A DNA stretch of 64,000 nucleotides from Mucilaginibacter boryungensis (lineage in GTDB: Bacteria > Bacteroidota > Bacteroidia > Sphingobacteriales > Sphingobacteriaceae): NCBI RefSeq assembly GCF_015221995.1, contig NZ_JADFFM010000002.1, forward strand, positions 248,001-312,000, in the 5' to 3' direction. Below are positions 53,749 through 62,384 of this stretch, piece by piece. How positions within the stretch are numbered: the first letter of the stretch is position 1; each line of letters opens with the position of its first letter. Both the position numbers and the translations under genes were made by a program. Under the pieces are notes generated by a model. That model was not told where the DNA came from and searched no databases. It saw only the letters and a program-made list of their open reading frames with translations.

Positions 53749-53970
53749 TTAATTACAACCACAACCACCACCGGTTTTACCGGCATTAGCGCCTGACGAT
53801 GCTTCAAGGTACGATTGGAAATTGAGTTCATTTCTTTCAGCTTTGCGATTTGACAGCGCCATTTCCGCATCGTTAATGCGGTTTTTTTGATATTCCTTTA
53901 AATGCACGCACGATGTAAGCGATGCCATAAACGCCAGGCAGGCTAATAGTTTCATCAATGGCTTTATCAT
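53749..53970 (-). CDS. DUF4266 small lipoprotein with a Gly-Cys tail
   Basis: 73 residues. Lipobox SLTSC (Cys21), a short charged helix (LKEYQKNRINDAEMALSNRK), and the C-terminal tail GKTGGGCGCN. DUF4266 matches in size, lipobox and tail. Two cysteines at the extreme C-terminus in a Gly-rich context could bind metal or be a modification site. It lies between ApbE and DUF3570 in the same operon. Function unknown. Confidence 0.88.
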   Translation of the reverse strand: MIKPLMKLLACLAFMASLTSCVHLKEYQKNRINDAEMALSNRKAERNELNFQSYLEASSGANAGKTGGGCGCN

Positions 53971-53979
53971 AATAGGGGT

Positions 53980-54927
53980 TTATTTAAGATGGATGTTATC
54001 TGATGTATATACGTTATTATAGTCGTCAATGATCACGGCTTCAATGTCCTTCAACTGATTGATCATATCCAGCCCGGCACGCACACCCATAATGGTGACC
54101 GGCGTAGCCATGGCATCGGCAATTTCGGCATTGGTGGTAATTATCGTCACACTTTTTATCCCGCTAACAGGTAATCCGGTGCAGGGATCAATAGTGTGCG
54201 AATATTTTTTACCGTCTATCACTACAAACTTCTCATAATTACCCGATGTTGCTACAGACAAATCTGAGATAGACATATACGATAAGGCCTCTCCTTCTCT
54301 ATCGGGATTGGCAATACCAATAGTCCACTTTTGCTCGTTTGGCTGCAACCCCCAGGCTGTTAGGTCGCCCGAAGCATTAACCACGCCGCTTTCAACGCCT
54401 GCTTGTTTTAATATCATCCTGGCGCGGTCGGCCGCATACCCTTTACCTATTCCACCAAAACCAATGCGCATTCCTTTTTCACGCAGGTAAACTGTACAAT
54501 TTTCAGCATCTAAAACTACATTACGGAAATTGATAAGCCGTACGGCGTTGCGCGCCGTCGCGGCATCGGGCAAGGCTGTCATGCCCATATCAAAATTCCA
54601 TAAACTCTTACCAATAGAACCGTAGGTGATGTCAAATGCGCCTTGTGTAATTGACGATATTTTAATAGATCGGGCTATCAGATCAAACACTTCACGGTCA
54701 ACTTTTACAGGCTGTAAACCCGCATTGCGGTTTATTGCATTGGTTTGGCTATCCTCGCTAAAGGTGGTCAGTAATTTCTCAATACGCTGAATTTCACCTA
54801 CGGCATCATCAATCCGGGCGTTAGCCCAACCAGCATCATCGGCAACTACGCTTATTTCAAAGCGGTTACCCATTAAACGCATAGCACGTTTGTAAACAGC
54901 CGTTTTGTTTAATACGTTAGCGGGCAT
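53980..54927 (-). CDS. apbE: FAD:protein FMN transferase (ApbE family), no visible signal peptide
   Basis: 315 residues. ApbE attaches FMN to Thr/Ser of target proteins or hydrolyses FAD. Motifs: MGNRFEISVV, GGIGKGYAADRARMIL, VNASGDLTAWG, SHTIDPCTGLPV and the metal-binding DAMATPVTIMG. Most exported ApbE proteins begin with a signal or lipobox; this one starts MPANVLNKTAVYKRAMRLMG with no hydrophobic leader, although its operon partners are exported. The start overlaps the thioredoxin gene by 11 nt. No flavinylation target motif is evident in the neighbouring proteins. Confidence 0.9.
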   Translation of the reverse strand: MPANVLNKTAVYKRAMRLMGNRFEISVVADDAGWANARIDDAVGEIQRIEKLLTTFSEDSQTNAINRNAGLQPVKVDREVFDLIARSIKISSITQGAFDITYGSIGKSLWNFDMGMTALPDAATARNAVRLINFRNVVLDAENCTVYLREKGMRIGFGGIGKGYAADRARMILKQAGVESGVVNASGDLTAWGLQPNEQKWTIGIANPDREGEALSYMSISDLSVATSGNYEKFVVIDGKKYSHTIDPCTGLPVSGIKSVTIITTNAEIADAMATPVTIMGVRAGLDMINQLKDIEAVIIDDYNNVYTSDNIHLK

Positions 54928-55345
54928 ACTCAGCTATTTCAGTAACAAACTTTTCAGGAGATTCATTTGGAAACCCATCCCAGGCTTTTATCACTTTGCC
55001 GGTTTTATCAACCAATAACGTATATGGGAATTTTCCTTGCGGATTGTATTTATCGGCTAAAGCCTCGTTTTGCTTTACCTGTGCTTTATCCAGTTGGTTC
55101 TTTTTCTGACGGGGGAAATCGGCACGTACTAAAACCAGGTGGTCTTTTGCGTAGACTTCAAAAGTTGAAGTTTCCAGTATCTCTTTTCGAAGCCTGATGC
55201 AAGGGCCGCACCAATCGGAACCGGAGAAATTGATAAGAATATATTTGTTTTCTTTTGTAGCTTCAGAAGTAGCTTCATTAAAGTTTCCTAACCACGGCAA
55301 AGTAGTAAACAAAGACAAAAAGGATAGTAATATCAATAGTTTCAT
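54917..55345 (-). CDS. Exported thioredoxin-like protein
   Basis: 142 residues. Short signal peptide (about 1-20), then a thioredoxin fold with the redox motif CGPC in NFSGSDWCGPCIRLRKEIL. Asp and Phe positions (YTLLVDKTGKVIKAWDGF) fit a periplasmic thiol-disulfide protein of the thioredoxin/DUF255-like type. First gene of the DUF3570 operon; it may keep the C-terminal cysteines of the DUF4266 protein reduced. Confidence 0.88.
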   Translation of the reverse strand: MKLLILLSFLSLFTTLPWLGNFNEATSEATKENKYILINFSGSDWCGPCIRLRKEILETSTFEVYAKDHLVLVRADFPRQKKNQLDKAQVKQNEALADKYNPQGKFPYTLLVDKTGKVIKAWDGFPNESPEKFVTEIAEYAR

Positions 55346-55685
55346 TTCAGGGGTATTAAAACATTAAAACGCATACTGATTTAATTTAGTGTATAACTAT
55401 TTGAATGATCGCCTCACATATCAAAAAACTTACATTAAATATACAGTAAATCCATGTTTAAACATGCTAAGTATAGATGAACGGGAATAATGAATCGATA
55501 AACAAATTGTCCCTTGAAAATATAATTTCAATTTAAATAATTTTCAGCATATTTGGTTAACCACGGTCATGTACAGGCCGGCATATAAACCAGGTACCTA
55601 TTTAAAACAAATAAAAAATGTCAAATTGACGGCTTGGGGCCGGCAGTGACTACATATTCATAAACCAAAATACTTTTAAAACAGC
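55346..55685. other. Divergent intergenic region
   Basis: 340 nt between the divergent thioredoxin and oxidoreductase genes. AT-rich and without coding potential. The only element of note is TACTTTTA, six nt before ATG 55686, which differs from TAnnTTTG by one base. No RNA gene or repeat is seen. Confidence 0.6.
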
Positions 55686-57041
55686 ATGGAAAAATCTCGC
55701 CGCACTTTTATCAGGCAGGCCACATTGGCCGGAGCCGGTGTATTGCTCACCAAAACCAGTTGGAGCGCTAAAAGCTATAACCGTATTATTGGGGCTAATG
55801 ACAGGGTGCGGGTAGGGGTAGTCGGCTTTTCCGACAGGCACCGCAGTTCGCACATCCCCAGTTTTATGAACCATTATAAAGAGTTGAACTTTGAAGTAGT
55901 TGGAGTGTCCGACATCTGGAAGCGCCGCCGGGAAGAAGGCGCGGCTATTTGGAAAGAGAAGATGCAAAACGATGTGAAAGCCTTCCGTAATAATGAAGAG
56001 CTTTATGATAGCAAAATGGTTGACGCAGTGTTTATCAGCACAGCCGATTTTCAGCATGCCCGCCATTGCATAGAGGCGGTAAAAGCCGGTTGCGATGCGT
56101 ATGTAGAAAAACCGTTTGCCGAAACCATGGAAGATAACCGTGCTGCCTTGAAAGCTGTGAAAGAAACGGGTAAAATTGTGCAGATTGGGTCGCAACGCCG
56201 TAGCGGGGCCAACTATCATGCCGCCAATGAGTTTATAAAATCGGGCAAGTTTGGGCCGATAACCATGGTAGAATTAACCTGGAACGTAAACCAGCCGGGG
56301 CGCTGGCGCAGGCCCGAACTGTTGGGCGTGCTAAAAGAAGCTGATACAGATTGGAAGCGTTTTATTATGAACCGCCCCTACGAGCCGTTTGATCCCCGTA
56401 AATACCTGGAATACCGTTTATTTTGGCCTTATTCATCGGGATTACCGGGCCAGTGGATGAGCCACCAAATTGATACCGTACACTGGTTTACAGGGTTAAA
56501 ACATCCACGCAGTGTGGTAGCCAATGGTGGTATATACCAATGGAAAGATGGCCGTAAAAACTGGGATACTATTTTAGCGGCCTTTGATTACGGCCCGCTG
56601 GATGATATGTCTACCGGCTTCCAGGTAACGTTCGGCTCACGTATGCATAATGGCGATGAACACCCGGCCGAGATATATTACAGCAATGGTGGCGAGCTAA
56701 ACCTGATCACCAATAAAATATCGCCTAAAGGCGGCCTGACCGAGAAGATGGCGGCAGCTATGGGCATGAAGGCCAATCTGTTGCCGGAGATCAGCTTGAA
56801 AAACACCGAAGCGGTAGTAGTATCGGCTAATACCGGCGGCGATGCCCTGACATCTAACCATGTGCGCAACTGGATGGAATGTGTACGCAGCCGCAAGCAA
56901 CCCAATGCTCCGGTTGAGGCAGGTTACAGCCACTCTATAGCCAATATCATGACTAACGCCGCTGTGCACACCGGATACAAAGCCACATTTGATGAAAAGA
57001 CACAGGAAGTAATGGCCAATGGTAAAGTGTTTAAATATTAA
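55686..57041 (+). CDS. Exported Gfo/Idh/MocA-family oxidoreductase
   Basis: 451 residues. Tat-like signal (SRRTFIRQATLAGAGVLLTK). The NAD(P)-binding Rossmann part starts VRVGVVGFSDRH, and EKPFAETMEDNRAALKAV is the conserved EKP motif with the catalytic-region Lys. VQIGSQRR and the C-terminal domain follow. Members oxidise or epimerise sugars or inositols; secreted ones in Bacteroidota are usually tied to glycan breakdown. The partner gene DUF6807 follows 4 nt later. Confidence 0.88.
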   Translation: MEKSRRTFIRQATLAGAGVLLTKTSWSAKSYNRIIGANDRVRVGVVGFSDRHRSSHIPSFMNHYKELNFEVVGVSDIWKRRREEGAAIWKEKMQNDVKAFRNNEELYDSKMVDAVFISTADFQHARHCIEAVKAGCDAYVEKPFAETMEDNRAALKAVKETGKIVQIGSQRRSGANYHAANEFIKSGKFGPITMVELTWNVNQPGRWRRPELLGVLKEADTDWKRFIMNRPYEPFDPRKYLEYRLFWPYSSGLPGQWMSHQIDTVHWFTGLKHPRSVVANGGIYQWKDGRKNWDTILAAFDYGPLDDMSTGFQVTFGSRMHNGDEHPAEIYYSNGGELNLITNKISPKGGLTEKMAAAMGMKANLLPEISLKNTEAVVVSANTGGDALTSNHVRNWMECVRSRKQPNAPVEAGYSHSIANIMTNAAVHTGYKATFDEKTQEVMANGKVFKY

Positions 57042-57045
57042 GGAT

Positions 57046-58089
57046 ATGAACAACATTAAAAAAGCAGGGTTAGCAATAATTGCAACCGCGTTCTCTGCAA
57101 TTGCTATAGCGCAAACAGCGCAGCCGGTGCTTATCATAAAATCAAAAAAAAATAAAAGTATAGATGTATTAATAGGCGGTAAACTGTTTACCAGTTTCCT
57201 GTATCCTGATACCCTGGAGAAACCTGTGTTATTTCCCCTGCATGCGGCTAATGGCACCATAGTTACCCGCAGTTTCCCGCTTGATGCCAGGGTGGGCGAC
57301 CCCACCGATCACCCGCATCATATTGGGCTATGGTTCAATTTTGAGAACCTGAACGGGCTGGATTTTTGGAATAACAGTTACGCCATCCCGGCAGCTAAAA
57401 AAAGTCAGTACGGTTGGGTGCGTACGGATAAAGTGCTGGAAACTAAAAATGGCAACGTTGGTGTATTGGCCTACCATGCCAACTGGACAAACCAGGCAAA
57501 GGACGTAATACTGGAAGAAACTACCCGCTTTGAATTTAGCGGCGATGCCAATCAACGTATTATAGACCGCACTACTACATTAAAGGCCGATAAAGATGCT
57601 GTTTTTAACGATGCAAAGGATGGTTTGCTTGGCTTACGCTTAGCGCATGAATTGCAGATACCGACCAAACAAGACCAGAAGTTTACTGATGACAAAGGCA
57701 ATGTAACCATAGTGAAAGGCGGCACAGATAATATCCCTAATGGTAATTATTTAACCAGCGCCGGCAAAACCGGCGACGATGTCTGGAGCACCCGCGGCGT
57801 ATGGTGTAAAGTGTTCGGAAAAATGAGTGCCGATTCAGTAAGTATTGCTATTATAGATCATCCACAAAACCCTAACTATCCTACCTTTTGGCATGCGCGC
57901 GGTTACGGTCTGTTTGCCGCTAATCCATTAGGAGAAAAGATATTTACCAATGGTAAATCAGCCAAAAACCTTACTTTAAAGAAAGGCGAATCTGTTACAT
58001 TTAAATACAGGATTGTAATAACAAATGGCAGCAGTACAATTAGTGCTTCACAATTGAACACAATGGCTGCCGTGTTTGGCAAAAAATAA
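57046..58089 (+). CDS. Exported DUF6807 (PmoA-like) protein
   Basis: 347 residues from ATG 57046 (MNNIKKAGLAIIA); a longer frame overlapping the previous gene is rejected. Signal peptide (about 1-21, ...IAIAQ). HPHHIGLWFNFENLNGLDFW and FWHARGYGLFAANPLG are hallmarks of the DUF6807/PmoA family, whose members are found with sugar oxidoreductases. A two-gene operon with the oxidoreductase upstream; probably acts on the same carbohydrate in the periplasm. Confidence 0.85.
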   Translation: MNNIKKAGLAIIATAFSAIAIAQTAQPVLIIKSKKNKSIDVLIGGKLFTSFLYPDTLEKPVLFPLHAANGTIVTRSFPLDARVGDPTDHPHHIGLWFNFENLNGLDFWNNSYAIPAAKKSQYGWVRTDKVLETKNGNVGVLAYHANWTNQAKDVILEETTRFEFSGDANQRIIDRTTTLKADKDAVFNDAKDGLLGLRLAHELQIPTKQDQKFTDDKGNVTIVKGGTDNIPNGNYLTSAGKTGDDVWSTRGVWCKVFGKMSADSVSIAIIDHPQNPNYPTFWHARGYGLFAANPLGEKIFTNGKSAKNLTLKKGESVTFKYRIVITNGSSTISASQLNTMAAVFGKK

Positions 58090-58100
58090 GCCTATTAAAG

Positions 58101-58134
58101 AAGACGCTACCCGTAATCAACAGACAGCGTCTTT
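58101..58134. terminator. Weak hairpin in a convergent gap
   Basis: AAGACGCT (58101-58108) / AGCGTCTT (58126-58133) with a 17-nt loop and only a short T run. Possible terminator for both flanking genes. Confidence 0.4.
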
Positions 58135-58146
58135 ACGTAAGCCCGG

Positions 58147-58572
58147 TTAATTTTCCTCCGTATATTTTTTAAAGCTGTCTAAAATAGCCTGCCAGCCCCC
58201 GCGCTGCATTTCAATGGGGTTTTGGCTTTCCGGGTCGAAAGTTTCAGTTACTTTAGTACTGTCACCCTTATCTTCAAAAACTACTTTTACCTGGCGGCCA
58301 TCGTCCATACTGTAAGCTATCAACTGATGGTCTGTCACTTCACTATAGGTTCCACCAAAATCAAAGCTAAAGCTGCCATCTTTAGCGGCCATAGTGGTTT
58401 TAAATTTACCGCCTGTGCGCGGGTCGTTTTCAGCGAATGGCGCATGCCAATCGGGCGATGCCTGGCACCATTTGGTAATATGTTCAGGGCTGTTCCAGTA
58501 ATCCCAAACTTTGGCTATTGGTGCGTTAACAGTAGCTGCTACAGTAATAGCGGTTGTATTTGCAGTTTCCAT
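58147..58572 (-). CDS. SRPBCC/AHSA1-domain protein
   Basis: 141 residues from ATG 58572 (METANTTAITVAATV); a longer frame to 58653 is rejected because the extension is not family-like. VNAPIAKVWDYWNSPEHITKW and the C-terminal GGWQAILDSFKKY are typical of AHSA1/START-like ligand-binding proteins. Soluble, cytoplasmic, ligand unknown. A TACCTTTA sequence about 28 nt upstream is a possible -7 box. Confidence 0.88.
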   Translation of the reverse strand: METANTTAITVAATVNAPIAKVWDYWNSPEHITKWCQASPDWHAPFAENDPRTGGKFKTTMAAKDGSFSFDFGGTYSEVTDHQLIAYSMDDGRQVKVVFEDKGDSTKVTETFDPESQNPIEMQRGGWQAILDSFKKYTEEN

Positions 58573-58724
58573 AATATGTTGTTTTAAATTAGTGATAATT
58601 ACAATGTAAAGGTACGGTCGACATTTAAAAAGCAGCATGGGCAAATGCGACAATTGCGGGGTGTAATTCCACCAAATAATATAATATCAGTCAATCAATT
58701 TGATTGTTAGCGTGTTGTATTGGC

Positions 58725-59117
58725 ATGATGCCTGTATCCACACAGATAGCCTGGTTATTTTTGTTAGCCGTTCCGGTAGCGTGTATAGCCTGGACAGTTA
58801 CCCACGAAGAGGTTTTTCGCGAACCGCGCGAATTTTGCATTAAGCGCTGTCATAAAAGCAAAACTATAGTCGCACGCAAATTCTTTTACCTGTTCACCTG
58901 CGAATACTGTTTCAGCCATTATGTTACAATAGTATTCCTGTTCCTTACCAACTATAAATTATTGCTGGATGATTGGCGCGGTTACCTGGTTGCTGGTTTT
59001 GCTTTGGTTTGGATTGCTAATGTGTACATGAGCCTTTTTGGGCTGATAAGACAAGGGATACAGGTAGAAAAACAGGAAGTTGAAGTGCTTAAAAAAGAGA
59101 TTGACGAGAAAGAATAG
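58725..59117 (+). CDS. Small membrane protein with two cysteine pairs
   Basis: 130 residues from ATG 58725 (MMPVSTQIAWLF); a TTG seven codons earlier is rejected. An N-terminal membrane helix, a basic segment with FCIKRCHKSK, a second short segment FTCEYCFSHYV (CxxC), two further helices and an acidic helical tail (EKQEVEVLKKEIDEKE). The TCxxCxxxxV layout recalls DUF1360-type proteins but I cannot assign it firmly. No close neighbour in the same operon. Confidence 0.6.
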   Translation: MMPVSTQIAWLFLLAVPVACIAWTVTHEEVFREPREFCIKRCHKSKTIVARKFFYLFTCEYCFSHYVTIVFLFLTNYKLLLDDWRGYLVAGFALVWIANVYMSLFGLIRQGIQVEKQEVEVLKKEIDEKE

Positions 59118-59225
59118 GTCAGTTTTTTGAAATAATCAGCATTAATGCCTTTTTAATAAATGGCTTTTATACCACAATAATCTTTTATAGTTTAGGCTTG
59201 CGAAAGCATAGCCATAAACACCCGC

Positions 59226-60236
59226 ATGAAAGATGAATTGATACTGGAAACGATAGCCATTACTAAAAATTTTTTCGGCAATAAATCTTCCGGTGTTAAT
59301 AACATAACCCTGTTTATTCCGCGCGGAAAAATTACGGGTATTGTAGGCGAAAGCGGCAGCGGTAAAACTACTTTACTTAACCTGCTGGCCGGTAAAATGG
59401 TACCAGATTCGGGTGATGTATTTTTTCATCAGGAATTATTACCCGACCGCGAAAATGCACGCCAGGAAGTACACCGTTCCATTAAATTCCTAACTCAGGA
59501 CCATTATGAAATGGACTTGAACGCCACCGTTTGGGAAAATGTAAAGGCGGGACTATCGGAAAGCGACCTGCATTATGAAACCAAGAAAATTACGGAGGCC
59601 TTAAACACCTGGAGTATACAACACCTGCATGACCAGGTTTTCAACAAACTTAGCGGCGGTGAAAAGCAGCGGGTTACTATTGCTAAAGCATTGATAAGCT
59701 TACCAGAGGTTTTATTGCTCGATGAACCTTTTAACCAGGTAGATGCCCGTTATCGCGAAGGCCTGCAACAGGATATCCGAAATATTGTAACCAAACAAGG
59801 CGTTACTGCTATCCTGGTATCGCACGACCCGGCTGAATTACTGAGTATGGCCGATCAGCTGATCGTAATTAAGGAAGGTGAAATAGTAGAAAGCGGCAGC
59901 GCTGAAGAATTATACAGCGAACCCAAATTACTTTATACGGCATTAATACTTGCCAGCAGTACCCAGCTTACAGCAGCACAGGCTAAAGTTTGCGGTATCA
60001 CATCGCGCCGGGGCAATGTAGTTATATATGCCGAAGATATTAAAGTAAGCAAGGGCCTTACCAATAGCTGGGTAGTGAATAAAGTATTGTTCAAAGGTAT
60101 TTATGAGGAACTAATAGTTGAATGCCAAAAAGTACAGATCCGAGTATTGAACATGGCCAAGGGTAAATACAAAGTTAGTGATAAGGTAAGTATCAGTGTA
60201 CGCCGGTATCATGAGTTTGGGAAATTTACGAGGTAA
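59226..60236 (+). CDS. ABC transporter ATP-binding protein without adjacent permease
   Basis: 336 residues. Walker A GIVGESGSGKTTLL, signature LSGGEKQRVTIAKAL, Walker B VLLLDEPFNQVD and H-loop VSHDPAEL are intact. A C-terminal extension (about 235-336) resembles the regulatory or TOBE-like domain of CysA/PotA/MalK-type ATPases. That type normally works with two permeases and a binding protein, none of which is nearby. FtsX follows, but FtsE proteins are only about 225 residues, so this is probably not FtsE. Confidence 0.85.
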   Translation: MKDELILETIAITKNFFGNKSSGVNNITLFIPRGKITGIVGESGSGKTTLLNLLAGKMVPDSGDVFFHQELLPDRENARQEVHRSIKFLTQDHYEMDLNATVWENVKAGLSESDLHYETKKITEALNTWSIQHLHDQVFNKLSGGEKQRVTIAKALISLPEVLLLDEPFNQVDARYREGLQQDIRNIVTKQGVTAILVSHDPAELLSMADQLIVIKEGEIVESGSAEELYSEPKLLYTALILASSTQLTAAQAKVCGITSRRGNVVIYAEDIKVSKGLTNSWVVNKVLFKGIYEELIVECQKVQIRVLNMAKGKYKVSDKVSISVRRYHEFGKFTR

Positions 60237-60263
60237 ATGTGCGATTACACATATCTGCACATT
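60236..60263 (+). repeat. Hairpin of AATGTGC words after the ABC gene
   Basis: AATGTGC (60236-60242) / GCACATT (60257-60263) immediately after the stop codon. Related to the AAATGTGCA words at 6330-6365. Confidence 0.6.
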
Positions 60264-60377
60264 CAATGGTTAATTTTTGTTAAACTTTCCCATAATCCAT
60301 ATATCAATTTATAATAATCACACATAAAGTTTTACCTTTAGACAGGGTTTCTTAATTTCGCAATCCAATAGTTATTT

Positions 60378-61256
60378 ATGGAAGAATTTGAAGAAAGCGA
60401 TTCAGCTAAAAAAACCAAGACCATCTACATATCAACTGTGTTTGGTATCGCTATGGTTTTACTAATGGTAGGCTTGTTAGGGTTAATACTGGTGCACGCC
60501 AATAACCTGTCTAAATACGTTAAAGAAAATATCGTGGTCAATATTTTTGTTGACGAAAGCGCACGCGAAGCCGATGTACAACAGTTACAACATCAGCTGG
60601 AAGGTAACCCAATGGTAAAGCAGGCCTTGTATGTTAGTAAAGAACTGGCCGCACGCAACCTCCAAAAAGATCTGGGTACCGACTTTGTGCAGTTTTTAGG
60701 CTATAACCCCCTATCGCAATCGGTAGATGTTTATCTGAAAGCGGAGTATGCTAACAACAAAGACATTACCCACTTTAAAAATGAATTGCTGAAAAATCCA
60801 TTAGTTAAAGAAGTAAAATACCAACAGTCGCTGGTTGATAAAATGAACGAGAACCTGGCTTCAATTACCCTGGTTATACTTGTTTTTGCCGGTATATTTG
60901 TAGTAGTATCAGTTGGGTTGATTAACAATACCATCAGACTGGCTATTTATTCGCAAAGGTTCCTTATCAAATCAATGCAATTAGTGGGAGCTACACGGTC
61001 GTTCATCCGCAAACCCTTCTTATTATATGGTATATGGCATGGCCTGCTGGGCGCGCTTATAGCCATTATTATTTTAATGGGGACTTTATACTTAGCCAAC
61101 AAAACCCTGCCCGAACTTGTAGTACTACAAAACTATGCAGAGTTTGGCCTTGTATTTTTAGTGGTGATAGGCCTGGGCATTTTTATATCCGGTTTAAGCA
61201 CTTACCTGGCGGTTAGCAAATTCTTACGATCAAAAACAATGAGTTTATACAGATAA
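60378..61256 (+). CDS. ftsX: Cell division protein FtsX
   Basis: 292 residues. N-terminal cytoplasmic tail, first membrane helix (about 18-40), a periplasmic loop of about 120 residues (VNIFVDESAREADVQQL...), then three helices (near 165-290) in the FtsX/MacB permease pattern (SVGLINNTIRLAIYSQRFLIKS, QLVGATRSFIRKPF). It should couple FtsE ATP hydrolysis to peptidoglycan hydrolases at the septum. FtsE is not in the window. Followed at once by DUF3098 and uppP. Confidence 0.92.
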   Translation: MEEFEESDSAKKTKTIYISTVFGIAMVLLMVGLLGLILVHANNLSKYVKENIVVNIFVDESAREADVQQLQHQLEGNPMVKQALYVSKELAARNLQKDLGTDFVQFLGYNPLSQSVDVYLKAEYANNKDITHFKNELLKNPLVKEVKYQQSLVDKMNENLASITLVILVFAGIFVVVSVGLINNTIRLAIYSQRFLIKSMQLVGATRSFIRKPFLLYGIWHGLLGALIAIIILMGTLYLANKTLPELVVLQNYAEFGLVFLVVIGLGIFISGLSTYLAVSKFLRSKTMSLYR

Positions 61257-61259
61257 ATT

Positions 61260-61529
61260 ATGGCACAAAAATATACCAGGCCTGCAACGGCTGCAAAAAC
61301 CACTACCGATAACGAACATGTAAACTTCCTGTACGATAAAAGCAACTATACTATTTTAGGCATCAGTGTACTAATAGTAGCCATCGGTTTTGTGATCATG
61401 ACGGGTACTACCGATATTTATAGTACCGCTAAAATTGTAATTGCACCAATAGTTGTATTAGCAGGCTTCGGTCTTGGCTTTTACGCGCTGTTAAAAAAAC
61501 CCTCAACCAAAGCCGAAGATAAAGCATGA
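61260..61529 (+). CDS. DUF3098 small membrane protein
   Basis: 89 residues. A hydrophilic N-terminus, then two membrane helices ([20 protein letters not shown]..., [20 protein letters not shown]). This is the DUF3098 family, which in Bacteroidota sits between ftsX and uppP as here. Function unknown; position suggests the divisome or lipid carrier cycle. The end overlaps uppP (ATGA). Confidence 0.88.
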   Translation: MAQKYTRPATAAKTTTDNEHVNFLYDKSNYTILGISVLIVAIGFVIMTGTTDIYSTAKIVIAPIVVLAGFGLGFYALLKKPSTKAEDKA

Positions 61530-62317
61530 GTATGTTTCATGTCATTATCCTCGCTATTATTGAGGGGTTGACCGAGTTTTTGCCGGTATCATCAACCGGG
61601 CACATGGTTTTAGCCAGCGCCATAATGGGCATTGGTAAAGACGAATTTGTAAAGCTATTCGAGGTGGTGATACAACTAGGCGCTATCCTGTCCGTAGTGG
61701 TACTTTACTTCAAACGCTTCTTCCGTTCTATCGATTTTTACTTCAAGTTAGTGGTAGGCGTGCTGCCCGCAGTTGTAGTAGGCGTGCTTTTTAAAAAGAA
61801 GATAGATATTTTACTGGAAAGCCCGCTTGTAGTAGCTTTCTCGTTATTAATAGGTGGTATCATTTTACTTTTTGTTGATAGGTGGTTTAATAAACCTGTA
61901 GTTAAAGAGGAAAAAAACATCACCTATTTAACAGCTTTAAAAATTGGTTTCTTTCAGTGTTTAGCTGTGGTGCCGGGTGTATCCCGTTCGGCAGCTACTA
62001 TTGTTGGTGGTATGAGCCAAAAATTAACCCGCACCGCTGCCGCCGAATTCTCATTCTTTTTAGCGGTACCGACTATGTTTGGTGCGACTGTAAAAGAGCT
62101 TTATGATTTTCACAAAAACCACGAACACATGTTCACCGGCGACCAGGTAAAATTCCTGGTAGTAGGCAACGTGGTGGCATTTATAGTGGCCATGCTGGCT
62201 ATCCGTACATTTATTACCTTTCTTGAGAAGAAAGGTTTCAGGTTATTCGGCTTTTACCGCATTATTGTAGGTATAGCCATTATAGCCATGTATTATACCG
62301 GGCATTTAGTTGCATAG
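61526..62317 (+). CDS. uppP: Undecaprenyl-diphosphate phosphatase
   Basis: 263 residues, about seven to eight membrane helices. Both active-site blocks are present: [17 protein letters not shown] and [13 protein letters not shown]. It dephosphorylates C55-PP so that the carrier can be used again for wall and glycan synthesis, and confers bacitracin tolerance when abundant. Translationally coupled to DUF3098. Confidence 0.95.
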   Translation: MSMFHVIILAIIEGLTEFLPVSSTGHMVLASAIMGIGKDEFVKLFEVVIQLGAILSVVVLYFKRFFRSIDFYFKLVVGVLPAVVVGVLFKKKIDILLESPLVVAFSLLIGGIILLFVDRWFNKPVVKEEKNITYLTALKIGFFQCLAVVPGVSRSAATIVGGMSQKLTRTAAAEFSFFLAVPTMFGATVKELYDFHKNHEHMFTGDQVKFLVVGNVVAFIVAMLAIRTFITFLEKKGFRLFGFYRIIVGIAIIAMYYTGHLVA

Positions 62318-62333
62318 TTCAACATACATATTT

Positions 62334-62367
62334 ACAATAAAGGCTTTCAAATGAAAGCCTTTATTGT
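62334..62367. terminator. Bidirectional terminator after uppP
   Basis: Perfect 15-bp stem ACAATAAAGGCTTTC / GAAAGCCTTTATTGT with an AAAT loop, in a convergent gap. Confidence 0.88.
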
Positions 62368-62384
62368 TTAGTCACTCTGCTCAT

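Noticed and set aside
55650..56219. Open frame of 189 codons on the minus strand across the start of the Gfo/Idh gene
   Set aside because: Antisense to a clear oxidoreductase with a Tat-like signal; no domain seen.
56697..57305. Open frame of 202 codons on the minus strand across the Gfo/Idh-DUF6807 junction
   Set aside because: Antisense shadow of two supported genes.
59226..60236. FtsE
   Set aside because: 336 residues with a C-terminal extension; FtsE is about 225 residues and usually overlaps ftsX.
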